A DNA stretch of 32,906 nucleotides from ZC4RG30 sp965652645 (GTDB lineage Bacteria > Pseudomonadota > Gammaproteobacteria > Steroidobacterales > Steroidobacteraceae). Under the pieces are notes generated by a model. That model saw nothing but the letters and a program-made list of their open reading frames with translations. It had not been told where the DNA came from and ran no database searches. Below, piece after piece: positions 7,987 to 15,785 of the stretch. The position numbers were made by a program, and so were the translations under genes. Within the stretch, counting starts at the first letter, position 1; each line of letters opens with the position of its first letter. The DNA is taken from assembly GCA_965652645.1 (NCBI GenBank), contig CBFGXE010000035.1, positions 1 to 32,906 on the forward strand. Direction: 5' to 3'.

Positions 7987-8844
7987 ATGCCTGCCGGCAT
8001 GAGGCGCGTACGCGAGTTCGAGTTCACCGACGCGGATTTCAATTCGCTGCGGCAACTGGTCCGTGAGGTGGCCGGCATTTCGCTGGCTGATTGCAAGCGC
8101 GAGCTGGTCTACAGCCGCCTGTCGCGGCGGCTGCGCCACCACGGGCTCGCCAGCTTCGCCGACTACCGCCGCCTGCTGGCCAGCCCCGAAGGGGCCGGCG
8201 AGATGCGCGAATTCACCAATGCCGTCACCACCAACCTCACCGCGTTCTTCCGCGAGCGCCACCACTTCGACTACCTGCGCGAAGCGTTCCTGAAGCCGCG
8301 GCTGGCCGATCCCGGGGCCACGCGCCGCATCCGCATCTGGTGCGCGGCGGTGTCCACGGGCGAGGAGGCCTGGTCGGCGGCCATCACCGTGGCGGATGCC
8401 ATTCCCGACTGGCAGCGCTGGGACATCCGCATCCTCGGCACCGACCTCGATACCAATGTGCTGCGCACCGCGGCCGCCGGCGCCTATCCACCCGACCGAC
8501 TGCAGCACTTCGCCCCCGGCCAGGTGGAACGGCATTTCACCCGCCACGGCAGCGGCAGCGAGGCCCGCTACCAGGTGCGGCCGGAACTGGCGCGCATGGT
8601 GAGCTTCCGGCAGCTGAACCTCACGCAGCCGCTGCCGATGCGCGGGCCGCTCGATGTGATCTTCTGCCGCAACGTGATCATCTATTTCGACAAGGAAACC
8701 CAGCGCGGGCTGTTCCGGCGCATGGCGCCGCTGCAGCGTCCCGGGGACCTGCTGTTCCTCGGCCATTCCGAGGGGCTGTTCAAGGTTTCCGGTGACTGGA
8801 GCCTGGTCGGCCGGACCATCTACCGGCGGGTGGACGCATGCTGA
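7987..8844 (+). CDS. cheR: Chemotaxis protein methyltransferase CheR
   Basis: A 285-residue SAM-dependent enzyme that methylates glutamates on the receptor. It shows the N-terminal all-helical domain followed by the methyltransferase domain: the motif I region IWCAAVSTGEEAWS (about 119-132), ILGTDLDTNVL and the DVIFCRNVIIYFD stretch. The start at 7987 is chosen because AAGGA (7976-7980) sits 6 bases upstream; an ATG at 7999 is possible but poorly placed. The usual motif I reads AGCSTGEEPYS, so AAVSTGEEAWS is a mild departure that keeps the STGEE core. The stop overlaps the cheD start. Confidence 0.96.
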   Translation: MPAGMRRVREFEFTDADFNSLRQLVREVAGISLADCKRELVYSRLSRRLRHHGLASFADYRRLLASPEGAGEMREFTNAVTTNLTAFFRERHHFDYLREAFLKPRLADPGATRRIRIWCAAVSTGEEAWSAAITVADAIPDWQRWDIRILGTDLDTNVLRTAAAGAYPPDRLQHFAPGQVERHFTRHGSGSEARYQVRPELARMVSFRQLNLTQPLPMRGPLDVIFCRNVIIYFDKETQRGLFRRMAPLQRPGDLLFLGHSEGLFKVSGDWSLVGRTIYRRVDAC

Positions 8845-9482
8845 ACGCGCGCGGGCCGGAAGCCGGCGGATCCACCATGGCGTCGCGCTCGTTCGACGCG
8901 GCGCTGGGCTGCTGGACCACCAAGGTGCAGCCCGGGGAGTTCTACATCACCGTGGCGCATGCCGAGGAAGCCATCACCACGGTGCTGGGCTCCTGCGTGG
9001 CCGCCTGCATCCGCGATCCTGACGCCGCCATCGGCGGCATGAACCACTTCATGCTGCCGGAGGATGCGCAGCACGGGCGCGATGACTGGCGCGGCGCCGT
9101 GGGCCTGGCCACGCGCTATGGCTCCTATGCCATGGAAAGCCTGATCAACGGCCTGCTGAAGCTGGGCGCGCGGCGCGAGCGGCTGGAAGTGAAGCTGTTC
9201 GGCGGCGGCCAGGTGCTCGACGTGGACATGCCGGTGGGCCTGCGCAACATCGACTTCGCGCACCGCTGGCTGGCCACCGAGGGCCTGCCGGTGGTGGCGC
9301 AGGACGTGGGTGGCAAGGTGCCGCGGCGCATCGTGTATTTCCCGGCCACCGGCACGGTGAAGGTGAAGCAGCTGCGCACCTTCGAGAGCCGCGAGGTGGT
9401 CAACAACGAGCGCCGCTACCTGGGCAACGTGGCCACGCAGCCGCTGGTGGGCGACATCGTGCTGTTCCGGGAGGAGAAGTAG
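8838..9482 (+). CDS. cheD: Chemoreceptor glutamine deamidase CheD
   Basis: A 214-residue protein of the CheD family, which deamidates receptor glutamines to give methylatable glutamates. The conserved catalytic surroundings are visible: TTVLGSCVAACIRD, with the nucleophile cysteine, and GGMNHFMLP, with the histidine. The C-terminal half has KLFGGGQVL and the DVGGKVPRRIVYFPATG stretch. The ATG at 8838 overlaps the end of cheR by 7 bases; an in-frame ATG at 8877 would shorten the N-terminus by 13 residues. Together with cheR and cheB it forms the adaptation module. Confidence 0.95.
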   Translation: MLNARGPEAGGSTMASRSFDAALGCWTTKVQPGEFYITVAHAEEAITTVLGSCVAACIRDPDAAIGGMNHFMLPEDAQHGRDDWRGAVGLATRYGSYAMESLINGLLKLGARRERLEVKLFGGGQVLDVDMPVGLRNIDFAHRWLATEGLPVVAQDVGGKVPRRIVYFPATGTVKVKQLRTFESREVVNNERRYLGNVATQPLVGDIVLFREEK

Positions 9483-9485
9483 CCC

Positions 9486-10601
9486 GTGACCGGCGAAGTC
9501 CCCGTCAGCCGTCCCGTGCGTGTGCTGGTCATCGACGACTCGGCACTGGTGCGCAAGCTGCTCAGCGACCTGCTGCGCAGCGACCCGCGCATCGACGTGG
9601 TGGGCAGCGCGCCGGATGCCTTCGTGGCCCGCACCAAGATCAAGTCGCTGAACCCGGACGTGCTCACGCTGGACGTGGAGATGCCGGGCATGGATGGCGT
9701 CACCTTCCTGCGCAACCTGATGCGCCTCAGGCCCATGCCGGTGGTGATGGTGTCCTCCCTCACCGACAAGGGCGCGGAAGTCACGCTGGACGCGCTGTCG
9801 CTGGGCGCGGTGGACTACCTTGCCAAACCCAAGCTCGACGTGGCCATGCGCCTCACCGAATACCGCGATGAGCTGATCGAGAAGATCCTCACGGCGGCGC
9901 GCGCCCGCATCAGCCCGGTGGCGGCCGCCGAACACAGCGGCCGCTGGAAGCAGAGCTACAGCGCCTCGGTCATCGTGCCGCGCCTGGTGCCGATGGACTT
10001 CGCCTCCGGCGACAGGCTCATCGCCGTGGGTGCCTCCACCGGCGGCACCGAGGCCATCCGCGAGCTGCTGACGGGATTGCCGCCGGATGCTCCCGGCGTG
10101 GTCATCGCGCAGCACATCCCGCGCGCCTTCAGCAAGCCGTTCGCCGAACGCCTGAACCGCGTCTGCCCGATGGCCGTGTGCGAGGCCGAGGACGGGCAGG
10201 AAATCCTGCCCGGCCATGCCTACGTGGCGCCCGGCGACCTGCACCTGGTGGTGGTGCACACCGGTTCGCGCTGGCAGTGCCGCCTGGATGACGGTCCGCC
10301 GGTGAACCGGCACCGTCCCTCGGTGGACGTGCTGTTCCGCTCGGTGGCGCAGCAGGCCGGCCGCAATGCCATCGGCGTGCTGCTCACCGGCATGGGGCGC
10401 GACGGCGCCCTGGGCCTCAGGGAGATCCGCGAGGCCGGCGGTGCCACGCTGGTCCAGGACGAGGCCACCAGCGTGGTGTGGGGCATGCCCGGGGAGGCCG
10501 TGCAGGTCGGCGCCGCCGAGGAGGTGCTGCCGCTGTCGCGCATCGCCGGCCGCGTGCTGGAGCGGGCGGCCGGGACGGAGGCCACAAGAAGGGCGGTCTG
10601 A
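9486..10601 (+). CDS. cheB: Protein-glutamate methylesterase CheB
   Basis: A 371-residue two-domain enzyme that demethylates the receptor when phosphorylated by CheA. The receiver domain (about 10-130) has D17-D18 and phosphoacceptor D63 in LTLDVEMPGMDG. The esterase domain (about 178-362) has catalytic S184 in VGASTGGTEA, H210 in AQHIP and D305 in TGMGRDGALGL. It starts with GTG behind GGAGGAG (9470-9476). It lies 3 bases after cheD. Its TGA overlaps by one base the start of a 44-codon ORF. Confidence 0.97.
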   Translation: MTGEVPVSRPVRVLVIDDSALVRKLLSDLLRSDPRIDVVGSAPDAFVARTKIKSLNPDVLTLDVEMPGMDGVTFLRNLMRLRPMPVVMVSSLTDKGAEVTLDALSLGAVDYLAKPKLDVAMRLTEYRDELIEKILTAARARISPVAAAEHSGRWKQSYSASVIVPRLVPMDFASGDRLIAVGASTGGTEAIRELLTGLPPDAPGVVIAQHIPRAFSKPFAERLNRVCPMAVCEAEDGQEILPGHAYVAPGDLHLVVVHTGSRWQCRLDDGPPVNRHRPSVDVLFRSVAQQAGRNAIGVLLTGMGRDGALGLREIREAGGATLVQDEATSVVWGMPGEAVQVGAAEEVLPLSRIAGRVLERAAGTEATRRAV

Positions 10602-10735
10602 TGGCGGTGCCTTACGTCAAAAAAGGTTGCCAAATTGTTATGCGGTTCTCGGCGCGACCCTGTGCGCCGGGGGAACATGGGTCTGTGCGGGTGGCATCCC
10701 GCCAGGGTGGACTGGAGATTCTGGAGCAAGGCTGA
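10601..10735 (+). CDS. Doubtful 44-codon ORF filling the cheB-cheY gap
   Basis: An ATG overlaps the cheB stop by one base (TGATG) and the ORF ends in a TGA that overlaps the cheY start by one base (TGATG). The 44-residue product, beginning MAVPYVKKGCQIV, resembles nothing I know. Its first third uses AT-rich codons (AAA AAA, CAA ATT GTT) unlike the neighbouring genes, which argues against a normal gene and for a leader or regulatory stretch. It could be a small protein, a leader peptide coupling cheB to cheY, or chance. Confidence 0.25.
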   Translation: MAVPYVKKGCQIVMRFSARPCAPGEHGSVRVASRQGGLEILEQG

Positions 10736-11124
10736 TGGGACTAGATCTGCGCTTCCTGATCGTCGATGACTTCTCCACGATGCGCCGCATCATGAAGAAG
10801 TTCCTCAATGATCTGGGCTATACGGATGTCACGGAAGCCGAGGACGGTGCCACCGCCCTGCAGATCCTCAAGCAGGGGAACATCGATTTCCTGGTGACCG
10901 ACTGGAACATGCCGGGCATGCCGGGCATCGAGCTGCTGAAGGCCGCCCGCGCCGATCCTTCGCTGGCCAACCTGCGCGTGCTGATGGTCACCGCCGAGGA
11001 CAAGCGGCAGCAGATCGTCGAGGCCATCCACGCGGGCGTGAATGGTTACCTGGTGAAGCCCTTCACCGCCGAGGCGCTCAAGGAACGGATCGACCAGGTG
11101 CTGGCCAGCTGGGCAGCGAGCTGA
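10735..11124 (+). CDS. cheY: Chemotaxis response regulator CheY
   Basis: A 129-residue receiver very close to E. coli CheY: the N-terminal LRFLIVDDFSTMRRI, acidic pair D11-D12, phosphoacceptor D56 in LVTDWNMP, T86 in VLMVTAE, and Y105 and K108 in NGYLVKPF. This conservation supports a motor-type or CheA-P2-type CheY. One change stands out: after the phosphorylation site it reads MPGMPG where E. coli has MPNMDG. The start is fixed by alignment with E. coli CheY. It precedes the STAS gene by 5 bases. Confidence 0.96.
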   Translation: MGLDLRFLIVDDFSTMRRIMKKFLNDLGYTDVTEAEDGATALQILKQGNIDFLVTDWNMPGMPGIELLKAARADPSLANLRVLMVTAEDKRQQIVEAIHAGVNGYLVKPFTAEALKERIDQVLASWAAS

Positions 11125-11129
11125 CGCTC

Positions 11130-11501
11130 ATGCCCAGGGGTGAGAAGGCGAAGCCGCGGCGCGCTTCGGTGAAGCGCGCTGCCACCCCTGCCGGCCGGAA
11201 ACCCCGTGCCGCGAAGCCGCTGCTGCTGCAGGCGGATTGCACCTTGCGACAGGCCGCCGCGCTCAAGTCGAGCCTGCTGGCGTTCAAGCCGGAACCGGCG
11301 GGCGCCATCCTCGATGGCAGCGCCGTGCAACGCATCGACACGGCCGGCCTGCAGCTGCTGGTCGCCTTCGCGCAGCGCGAAGCCCGGGCCGGGCGGACGC
11401 TGGCCTGGACATCCGCCTCACCCGTGCTCAGGGATGCCGGCGAGAGACTGGGGCTGGCCGATGTGCTGTCACTGCCGGCCGGGGCGGGAACCTCGCCATG
11501 A
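11130..11501 (+). CDS. STAS domain protein in the che cluster
   Basis: A 123-residue protein. The first 30 residues are very basic and Ala/Pro-rich (a flexible tail), and the rest is a single STAS domain with the signature GSAVQRIDTAGLQLLVAF (about 63-80). In anti-anti-sigma factors of this fold the Ser/Thr in the D-S/T-AGL loop is the phosphorylation site; here it is Thr in DTAGL. The stop overlaps the cheA start as ATGA, so it is tied to CheA. STAS genes occur in some chemosensory clusters, but their role there is poorly defined, and no anti-sigma kinase is seen nearby. Confidence 0.88.
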   Translation: MPRGEKAKPRRASVKRAATPAGRKPRAAKPLLLQADCTLRQAAALKSSLLAFKPEPAGAILDGSAVQRIDTAGLQLLVAFAQREARAGRTLAWTSASPVLRDAGERLGLADVLSLPAGAGTSP

Positions 11502-13618
11502 GCCTGGAGATGGACCAGTTCCACGAGGTTTACTTCGCCGAGAGCTTCGAGCTGCTCGACGCGATGGAGGCCGCGCTGCTGCGCCTGACGCCGGGCGCCG
11601 CCGACGTGGAGACGGTCAACACGATTTTCCGCGTTGCCCACTCGATCAAGGGCGGCGCGGGCATGTTCGGTTTCAACCAGATCGCCTCGTTCACCCACAC
11701 GCTGGAGACGCTGCTGGATGAGCTGCGCTCGAGCCGGCTGCAGGTCACTTCGTCCATGTGCGACGGCCTGCTGCGCTCGGTGGACCTGATCCGCGCCATG
11801 CTCACGGCGCAGCAGAAACAGCAGGCCTGGGATGCAACGGCGGCGCAGGCGCTGCAGGAACAGTTCCGGGCCATGGTGGAACCGGCGGGCGCGGCGGCGC
11901 AGTCACCGGAGACCGGGGCCGGTGCGACGCCGGCTGCCTCCGCGGCTCCCGCATCGCCGCCGATGCCTGCCACCTCCACCTGGCGGATCGCCTTCGCGCC
12001 GTTGCCCGCGCTGCTGGTGCGCGGCGTGGATCCGGTGCGACTGTTCGAGGATCTCGCCGGGCTCGGCGAGGTGACCGTCAACGCCGATGTTTCGCAGGTC
12101 ACGGCGCTGGAGGACATCGATCCCGCGCACTGCCGGATCCGCTGGGAGCTGACGCTGGTCACGTCCATGCCGCGTGCGTCGATCGAGCTCATCTTCGACT
12201 GGGCGGAAGGTGACTGCGAGCTGGTGATCGAGCGGGTGGGGGCGCGTGGGCAAGCTTCTTCCGCCAGCGCGGCCGCGACGCCTGTTCCCGCCCCGGCTGC
12301 GGCACCGGCACCCACGCCGGAGTCGGCATCGATCACGGCCCCGGCCCCGACACCGATACCGATGCCGGCGACGACCGCGTCGCCTCCTGCCCCCGCGGCC
12401 GTTCCCACGCCCGCCACCGTCGAGGTGAACTCCATCCGCGTCGCGATCGAGAAGATCGACGAGCTGCTGAACGTGGTGGGCGAGGTGGTGATCACGCAAT
12501 CGATGCTCGGCCAGCTGGCCCGGGACTTCGAGGGCGTCAATGCCGACCGCCTCCGCGCCGGACTCGCGCAGCTGGAAAGCAACGTGCGCGAGCTGCAGGA
12601 AAGCGTGATGCGCGTGCGCATGCTGCCCGTGGGCTCGGTGTTCAGCCGCTTTCCGCGCCTGGTGCGCGACCTGTCGGCGCGCCTGGGCAAGCAGATCCGC
12701 CTGCAGCTTTCCGGCGAGCAGACCGAGCTGGACAAGACCGTGCTGGAGAAGATCGGCGACCCGCTGGTGCACCTGGTGCGCAACAGCGTGGACCATGGCA
12801 TCGAGACCGTGACGGAACGGCTTGCCGCCGGCAAGCCGGCCGAGGGCACCATCACGCTCAATGCCTTCCACAAGGGCGGCACGATCAAGATCGTGATCAG
12901 CGACGACGGCAAGGGCCTGCATCGCGACAGGCTGCTGGAGAAGGCGCGGGCCAGGGGGCTGGTTTCCCCCGACGCCGTGCTGACAGACACGCAGGTCAAC
13001 GAGCTGATCTTCATGCCCGGCTTCTCCACCGCCGCGCAGACCACGGATCTCTCCGGCCGCGGCGTGGGCATGGACGTGGTGCGACGGAACATCAAGGAAC
13101 TCGGCGGCGACGTCGAGCTGAAGAGCGAGCCGGGCAGGGGCACCACCACCACCATCACGCTGCCGCTGACGCTGGCCATCGTCGACGGGCAGACCGTGCA
13201 GGTGGGCGAGGAGACCTACATCGTGCCGCTGGTGGGCATCATCGAGTCACTGCAGCTGCGCGACGGCGCCGCGCACGAGGTGTACGAGCACGGCGAGGTG
13301 TTCCACTTCCGCGGCGACTACATACCTGTGATCCGCCTGCACGAGGTGTTCGGCGTCGAGCCGCGCAGCCGCAACCTGGCCGACGGGCTGCTGATGGTGG
13401 TCGAGGGCGATGGCCGTCGCGCCGGCCTGTTCATCGACGCGCTGCTGGGCCAGCAGCAGGTGGTGATCAAGTCGATGGAAACCCACTATGCGCGCATCCC
13501 TGGCGTGGGCGGCGCGACCATCCTGGGCGAAGGCAGCGTGGCGCTGATCCTGGACGTGCCCGGCCTGCTGCGCCTGGCCGCCAACCGCAGCTCCCCGCTG
13601 CCCAAGACGGGGACCTGA
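11498..13618 (+). CDS. cheA: Chemotaxis histidine kinase CheA
   Basis: A 706-residue kinase that phosphorylates the CheY proteins and CheB. Order: P1 HPt domain with phosphorylated H48 in VAHSIKGGAGMFGF; a middle domain (about 164-250) with WRIAFAPLPALLVRGVDP; and an Ala/Pro/Thr-rich linker (about 250-308). P3 dimerisation follows with IRVAIEKIDELLNVVGEVV. The P4 ATPase has the N box HLVRNSVDHGIE and GRGVGMDVVRRNIKELGG, and the C-terminal P5 is the CheW-like domain. The middle domain does not look like the E. coli CheY-binding P2 but resembles an internal domain seen in many other CheA proteins. The start is chosen at the ATGA overlap with the STAS gene. Confidence 0.97.
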   Translation: MSLEMDQFHEVYFAESFELLDAMEAALLRLTPGAADVETVNTIFRVAHSIKGGAGMFGFNQIASFTHTLETLLDELRSSRLQVTSSMCDGLLRSVDLIRAMLTAQQKQQAWDATAAQALQEQFRAMVEPAGAAAQSPETGAGATPAASAAPASPPMPATSTWRIAFAPLPALLVRGVDPVRLFEDLAGLGEVTVNADVSQVTALEDIDPAHCRIRWELTLVTSMPRASIELIFDWAEGDCELVIERVGARGQASSASAAATPVPAPAAAPAPTPESASITAPAPTPIPMPATTASPPAPAAVPTPATVEVNSIRVAIEKIDELLNVVGEVVITQSMLGQLARDFEGVNADRLRAGLAQLESNVRELQESVMRVRMLPVGSVFSRFPRLVRDLSARLGKQIRLQLSGEQTELDKTVLEKIGDPLVHLVRNSVDHGIETVTERLAAGKPAEGTITLNAFHKGGTIKIVISDDGKGLHRDRLLEKARARGLVSPDAVLTDTQVNELIFMPGFSTAAQTTDLSGRGVGMDVVRRNIKELGGDVELKSEPGRGTTTTITLPLTLAIVDGQTVQVGEETYIVPLVGIIESLQLRDGAAHEVYEHGEVFHFRGDYIPVIRLHEVFGVEPRSRNLADGLLMVVEGDGRRAGLFIDALLGQQQVVIKSMETHYARIPGVGGATILGEGSVALILDVPGLLRLAANRSSPLPKTGT

Positions 13619-13621
13619 GCC

Positions 13622-14089
13622 ATGGACGCCGACAAGGCCCGCGAACTGGCCCGGGTGCTGGGCGCCGCCAGCGAGCAGATCGGGCTGGCACTGCTGGATT
13701 CGCACAAGGCGGTGGACACGCTGGGCAGCAGCCTGGAACGCCTGGCGCTGCTGCTGTCAAAGGACCTGACCACCCCGGAAGCCGGCGCCGAAATGGCCGA
13801 GGTGAAAGCCGAGATGGCCCGCGCCGTCACCGGCCTGCAGTTCTATGACCGCATGACGCAGCACCTGTGCCACGTGCGCGACTACCTGGCCGGCACGGTG
13901 GAGCAACTCTCCTCGTCCTCGGCCACCTTCGAGACCCTGAACCGCAAGCTGGCCGACCGGCTGCTGTCGGATACCCACCGGATCCACCTCGGCCGCAACT
14001 TCTCGGTGGACTTCCTGGCCAGCCGGCCGAAGGTGCCGGGCACCGGGGACCGTACGGTGGCCCCACAGGGCGACATCGACCTGTTCTAA
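13622..14089 (+). CDS. Putative small CheZ-like CheY-P phosphatase
   Basis: A 155-residue, largely helical protein, 3 bases after cheA and last in the cluster. The stretch LQFYDRMTQHL (72-82) puts D76 and Q80 four residues apart, as in the catalytic D143 and Q147 of E. coli CheZ. The C-terminus ends GDIDLF after a Gly/Pro-rich linker, like the CheY-binding tail of CheZ, which ends in an acidic-hydrophobic segment and a final Phe. At 155 residues it is shorter than E. coli CheZ (214). Its placement next to cheA and two cheY genes fits dephosphorylating CheY-P. The family link is inferred from motif, fold type and tail, not from overall identity, so the function is unproven. Confidence 0.65.
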   Translation: MDADKARELARVLGAASEQIGLALLDSHKAVDTLGSSLERLALLLSKDLTTPEAGAEMAEVKAEMARAVTGLQFYDRMTQHLCHVRDYLAGTVEQLSSSSATFETLNRKLADRLLSDTHRIHLGRNFSVDFLASRPKVPGTGDRTVAPQGDIDLF

Positions 14090-14094
14090 ACTAG

Positions 14095-14120
14095 GCGGAC
14101 ATGTCCGCCGGAATGTCCGC
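14095..14120. promoter_or_regulatory. Palindrome with extra half-site before the SulP gene
   Basis: GCGGACATGTCCGC at 14095-14108 is a perfect 14-base palindrome. Its right half ATGTCCGC is repeated at 14113-14120, ending directly at the SulP start codon. The arrangement suits a dimeric repressor site with a third half-site. The same bases occupy the place of a ribosome binding site, none of which is visible, so binding or folding here could also affect translation. The regulator is unknown. Confidence 0.5.
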
Positions 14121-15773
14121 ATGATCGCCCTGCTCGAGGCACACCGTGCCGGGCTGTTCGGTCGTGAGCACCTCTGGCGCAATGTGACCGCCGGGCTGGT
14201 GGTGGGCGTGGTCGCCCTGCCGCTGGCCATGGCCTTTGCCATCGCTTCCGGCGCCAAACCCGAGCAGGGCCTCTACACCGCCATCATCGCCGGCCTCGCC
14301 GCGGCACTGTTCGGCGGCACGCGCGTGCAGATTTCCGGTCCCACGGGCGCCTTCATCGCCGTGCTGGCCGGCATCACGGCGCAGTTCGGCATTGCCGGGC
14401 TGCAGGTGGCCACGCTGATGGCCGGCGCCATCCTGCTGGTGCTGGGACTCACGCGGCTGGGCGGCGTGGTGAAGTTCATTCCCGACCCGGTGATCATCGG
14501 CTTCACGTCCGGCATCGCGGTGATCATCTGGGTGGGGCAGTGGAAGGACTTCTTCGGGCTGCAGCCGGAGGCGTCCGGGCTGCATTTCCATGAAAAGCTG
14601 CTCTCGCTGGTGGCGGCGTTCCCGGGCATCCACATCGCCACCGCGCTGATCGGCCTCGGCACCCTGCTGGTGCTGGTGTTCGGCACGCGCTGGCTGGCGA
14701 CCACGCAGTTGCGGCGCGTGCCGGCCACGTTGCTGGCCCTGGCCCTGGCCACGATCGTGCAGGCCATCTGGCAGTTCGACGGCGTGGCCACCATCGGCTC
14801 GGCATTCGGCGGGATTCCGCGCGCGCTGCCGCCGCTATCCCTGCCGGAGTTGGGCTTCGGCGAGGTGCTGCAGCTCATCGGTCCAGCCTTTGCCATCGCC
14901 CTGCTGGGCGCCATCGAATCGCTGCTCACGGCCGTGGTGGCCGATGGCATGGCCAACACGCGCCATGATCCCAACCAGGAGCTGGTGGGGCAGGGCATCG
15001 CCAACATGCTCACGCCGCTGTTCGGCGGGTTTGCCGCCACCGGCGCGATCGCGCGCACCGCCACCAGCATCCGCAACGGCGCCAACAGCCCGGTGGCCGC
15101 GATGGTGCACTGCCTGCTGCTGGTGCTGGTGATCGTGCTGCTGGCGCCACTGGCCTCGGCGATTCCGCTGGCGGCGCTGGCGGCCATCCTGTTCCACGTG
15201 GCCTGGAACATGGCCGACCTGCCCATCTTCATGAACCTCCTGCGGCGGGCCTCCAATGCCGACCGCGCGCTGCTGCTGGTGACCTTCTGCCTCACGGTGT
15301 TCGTCGACCTGGTGGTGGCGGTGAACGTGGGCGTGGTGGTGGCCGCGCTGCTGTTCATGCGCCGCATGTCCGAGCACGTGGAAGTGCGCGAGCAGCCCGA
15401 GGCCGCCGAGGACATCGCCGCCGCGGCTGCCGCGGCGGGCGCGCTGCCGAAGGGGGCGCTGGTCTACCGCATCGACGGTCCCTTCTTCTTTGGCGCCGCC
15501 GAGAAGCTGGAGCGAACGCTGGAACGCACGCCCATGGGCGTGAACACCTTCGTGCTGCGCCTGGGCGCCGTGCCGTTCATGGATGCCACCGGCACGCGCG
15601 CGCTGGCCAAGGTCGTGGAGCGTTTCCAGCGCCGGGGCGTGCGGGTGCTGTTCTGTGGCTTGAATCCGCGCGTGGCTTCAAGCCTGGAGCGCGCCGGCGT
15701 GCTCGATCTGGTCGGGGCGGAGAACGTGTGCCGCAACCTCACCGAGGTGGCCGCGCGCCTGCAGGCGGAGTGA
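14121..15773 (+). CDS. SulP family anion transporter with C-terminal STAS domain
   Basis: A 550-residue inner-membrane protein with many hydrophobic helices. It carries the SulP signature near the N-terminus (VALPLAMAFAIASGAKPEQGLY, about 33-54), the QISGPTGAF motif and the NTRHDPNQELVGQGIAN segment. The cytoplasmic STAS domain lies at about 435-548, with LRLGAVPFMDATGTRAL. Family members carry sulfate, bicarbonate, C4-dicarboxylates or other anions, usually with Na+ or H+, and the substrate cannot be read from sequence. It starts 31 bases after the CheZ-like gene and ends 12 bases from the convergent trkH gene. Confidence 0.92.
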   Translation: MIALLEAHRAGLFGREHLWRNVTAGLVVGVVALPLAMAFAIASGAKPEQGLYTAIIAGLAAALFGGTRVQISGPTGAFIAVLAGITAQFGIAGLQVATLMAGAILLVLGLTRLGGVVKFIPDPVIIGFTSGIAVIIWVGQWKDFFGLQPEASGLHFHEKLLSLVAAFPGIHIATALIGLGTLLVLVFGTRWLATTQLRRVPATLLALALATIVQAIWQFDGVATIGSAFGGIPRALPPLSLPELGFGEVLQLIGPAFAIALLGAIESLLTAVVADGMANTRHDPNQELVGQGIANMLTPLFGGFAATGAIARTATSIRNGANSPVAAMVHCLLLVLVIVLLAPLASAIPLAALAAILFHVAWNMADLPIFMNLLRRASNADRALLLVTFCLTVFVDLVVAVNVGVVVAALLFMRRMSEHVEVREQPEAAEDIAAAAAAAGALPKGALVYRIDGPFFFGAAEKLERTLERTPMGVNTFVLRLGAVPFMDATGTRALAKVVERFQRRGVRVLFCGLNPRVASSLERAGVLDLVGAENVCRNLTEVAARLQAE

Positions 15774-15785
15774 CCCGCAGCGCGG

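Noticed and set aside
5727..8096. Minus-strand open frame of 789 codons opposite the receptor and cheY-like gene
   Set aside because: It mirrors the codon periodicity of the receptor gene. The product is His/Arg/Gly-rich without domain signatures.
12241..12420. Repetitive Ala/Pro/Thr codons suggesting a tandem repeat
   Set aside because: The DNA has no regular period. It encodes the flexible linker before the CheA dimerisation domain.
15774..15785. CCGC-AGC-GCGG as a two-way terminator between the SulP gene and trkH
   Set aside because: Four base pairs with a three-base loop is too small and such motifs are frequent at this GC content.
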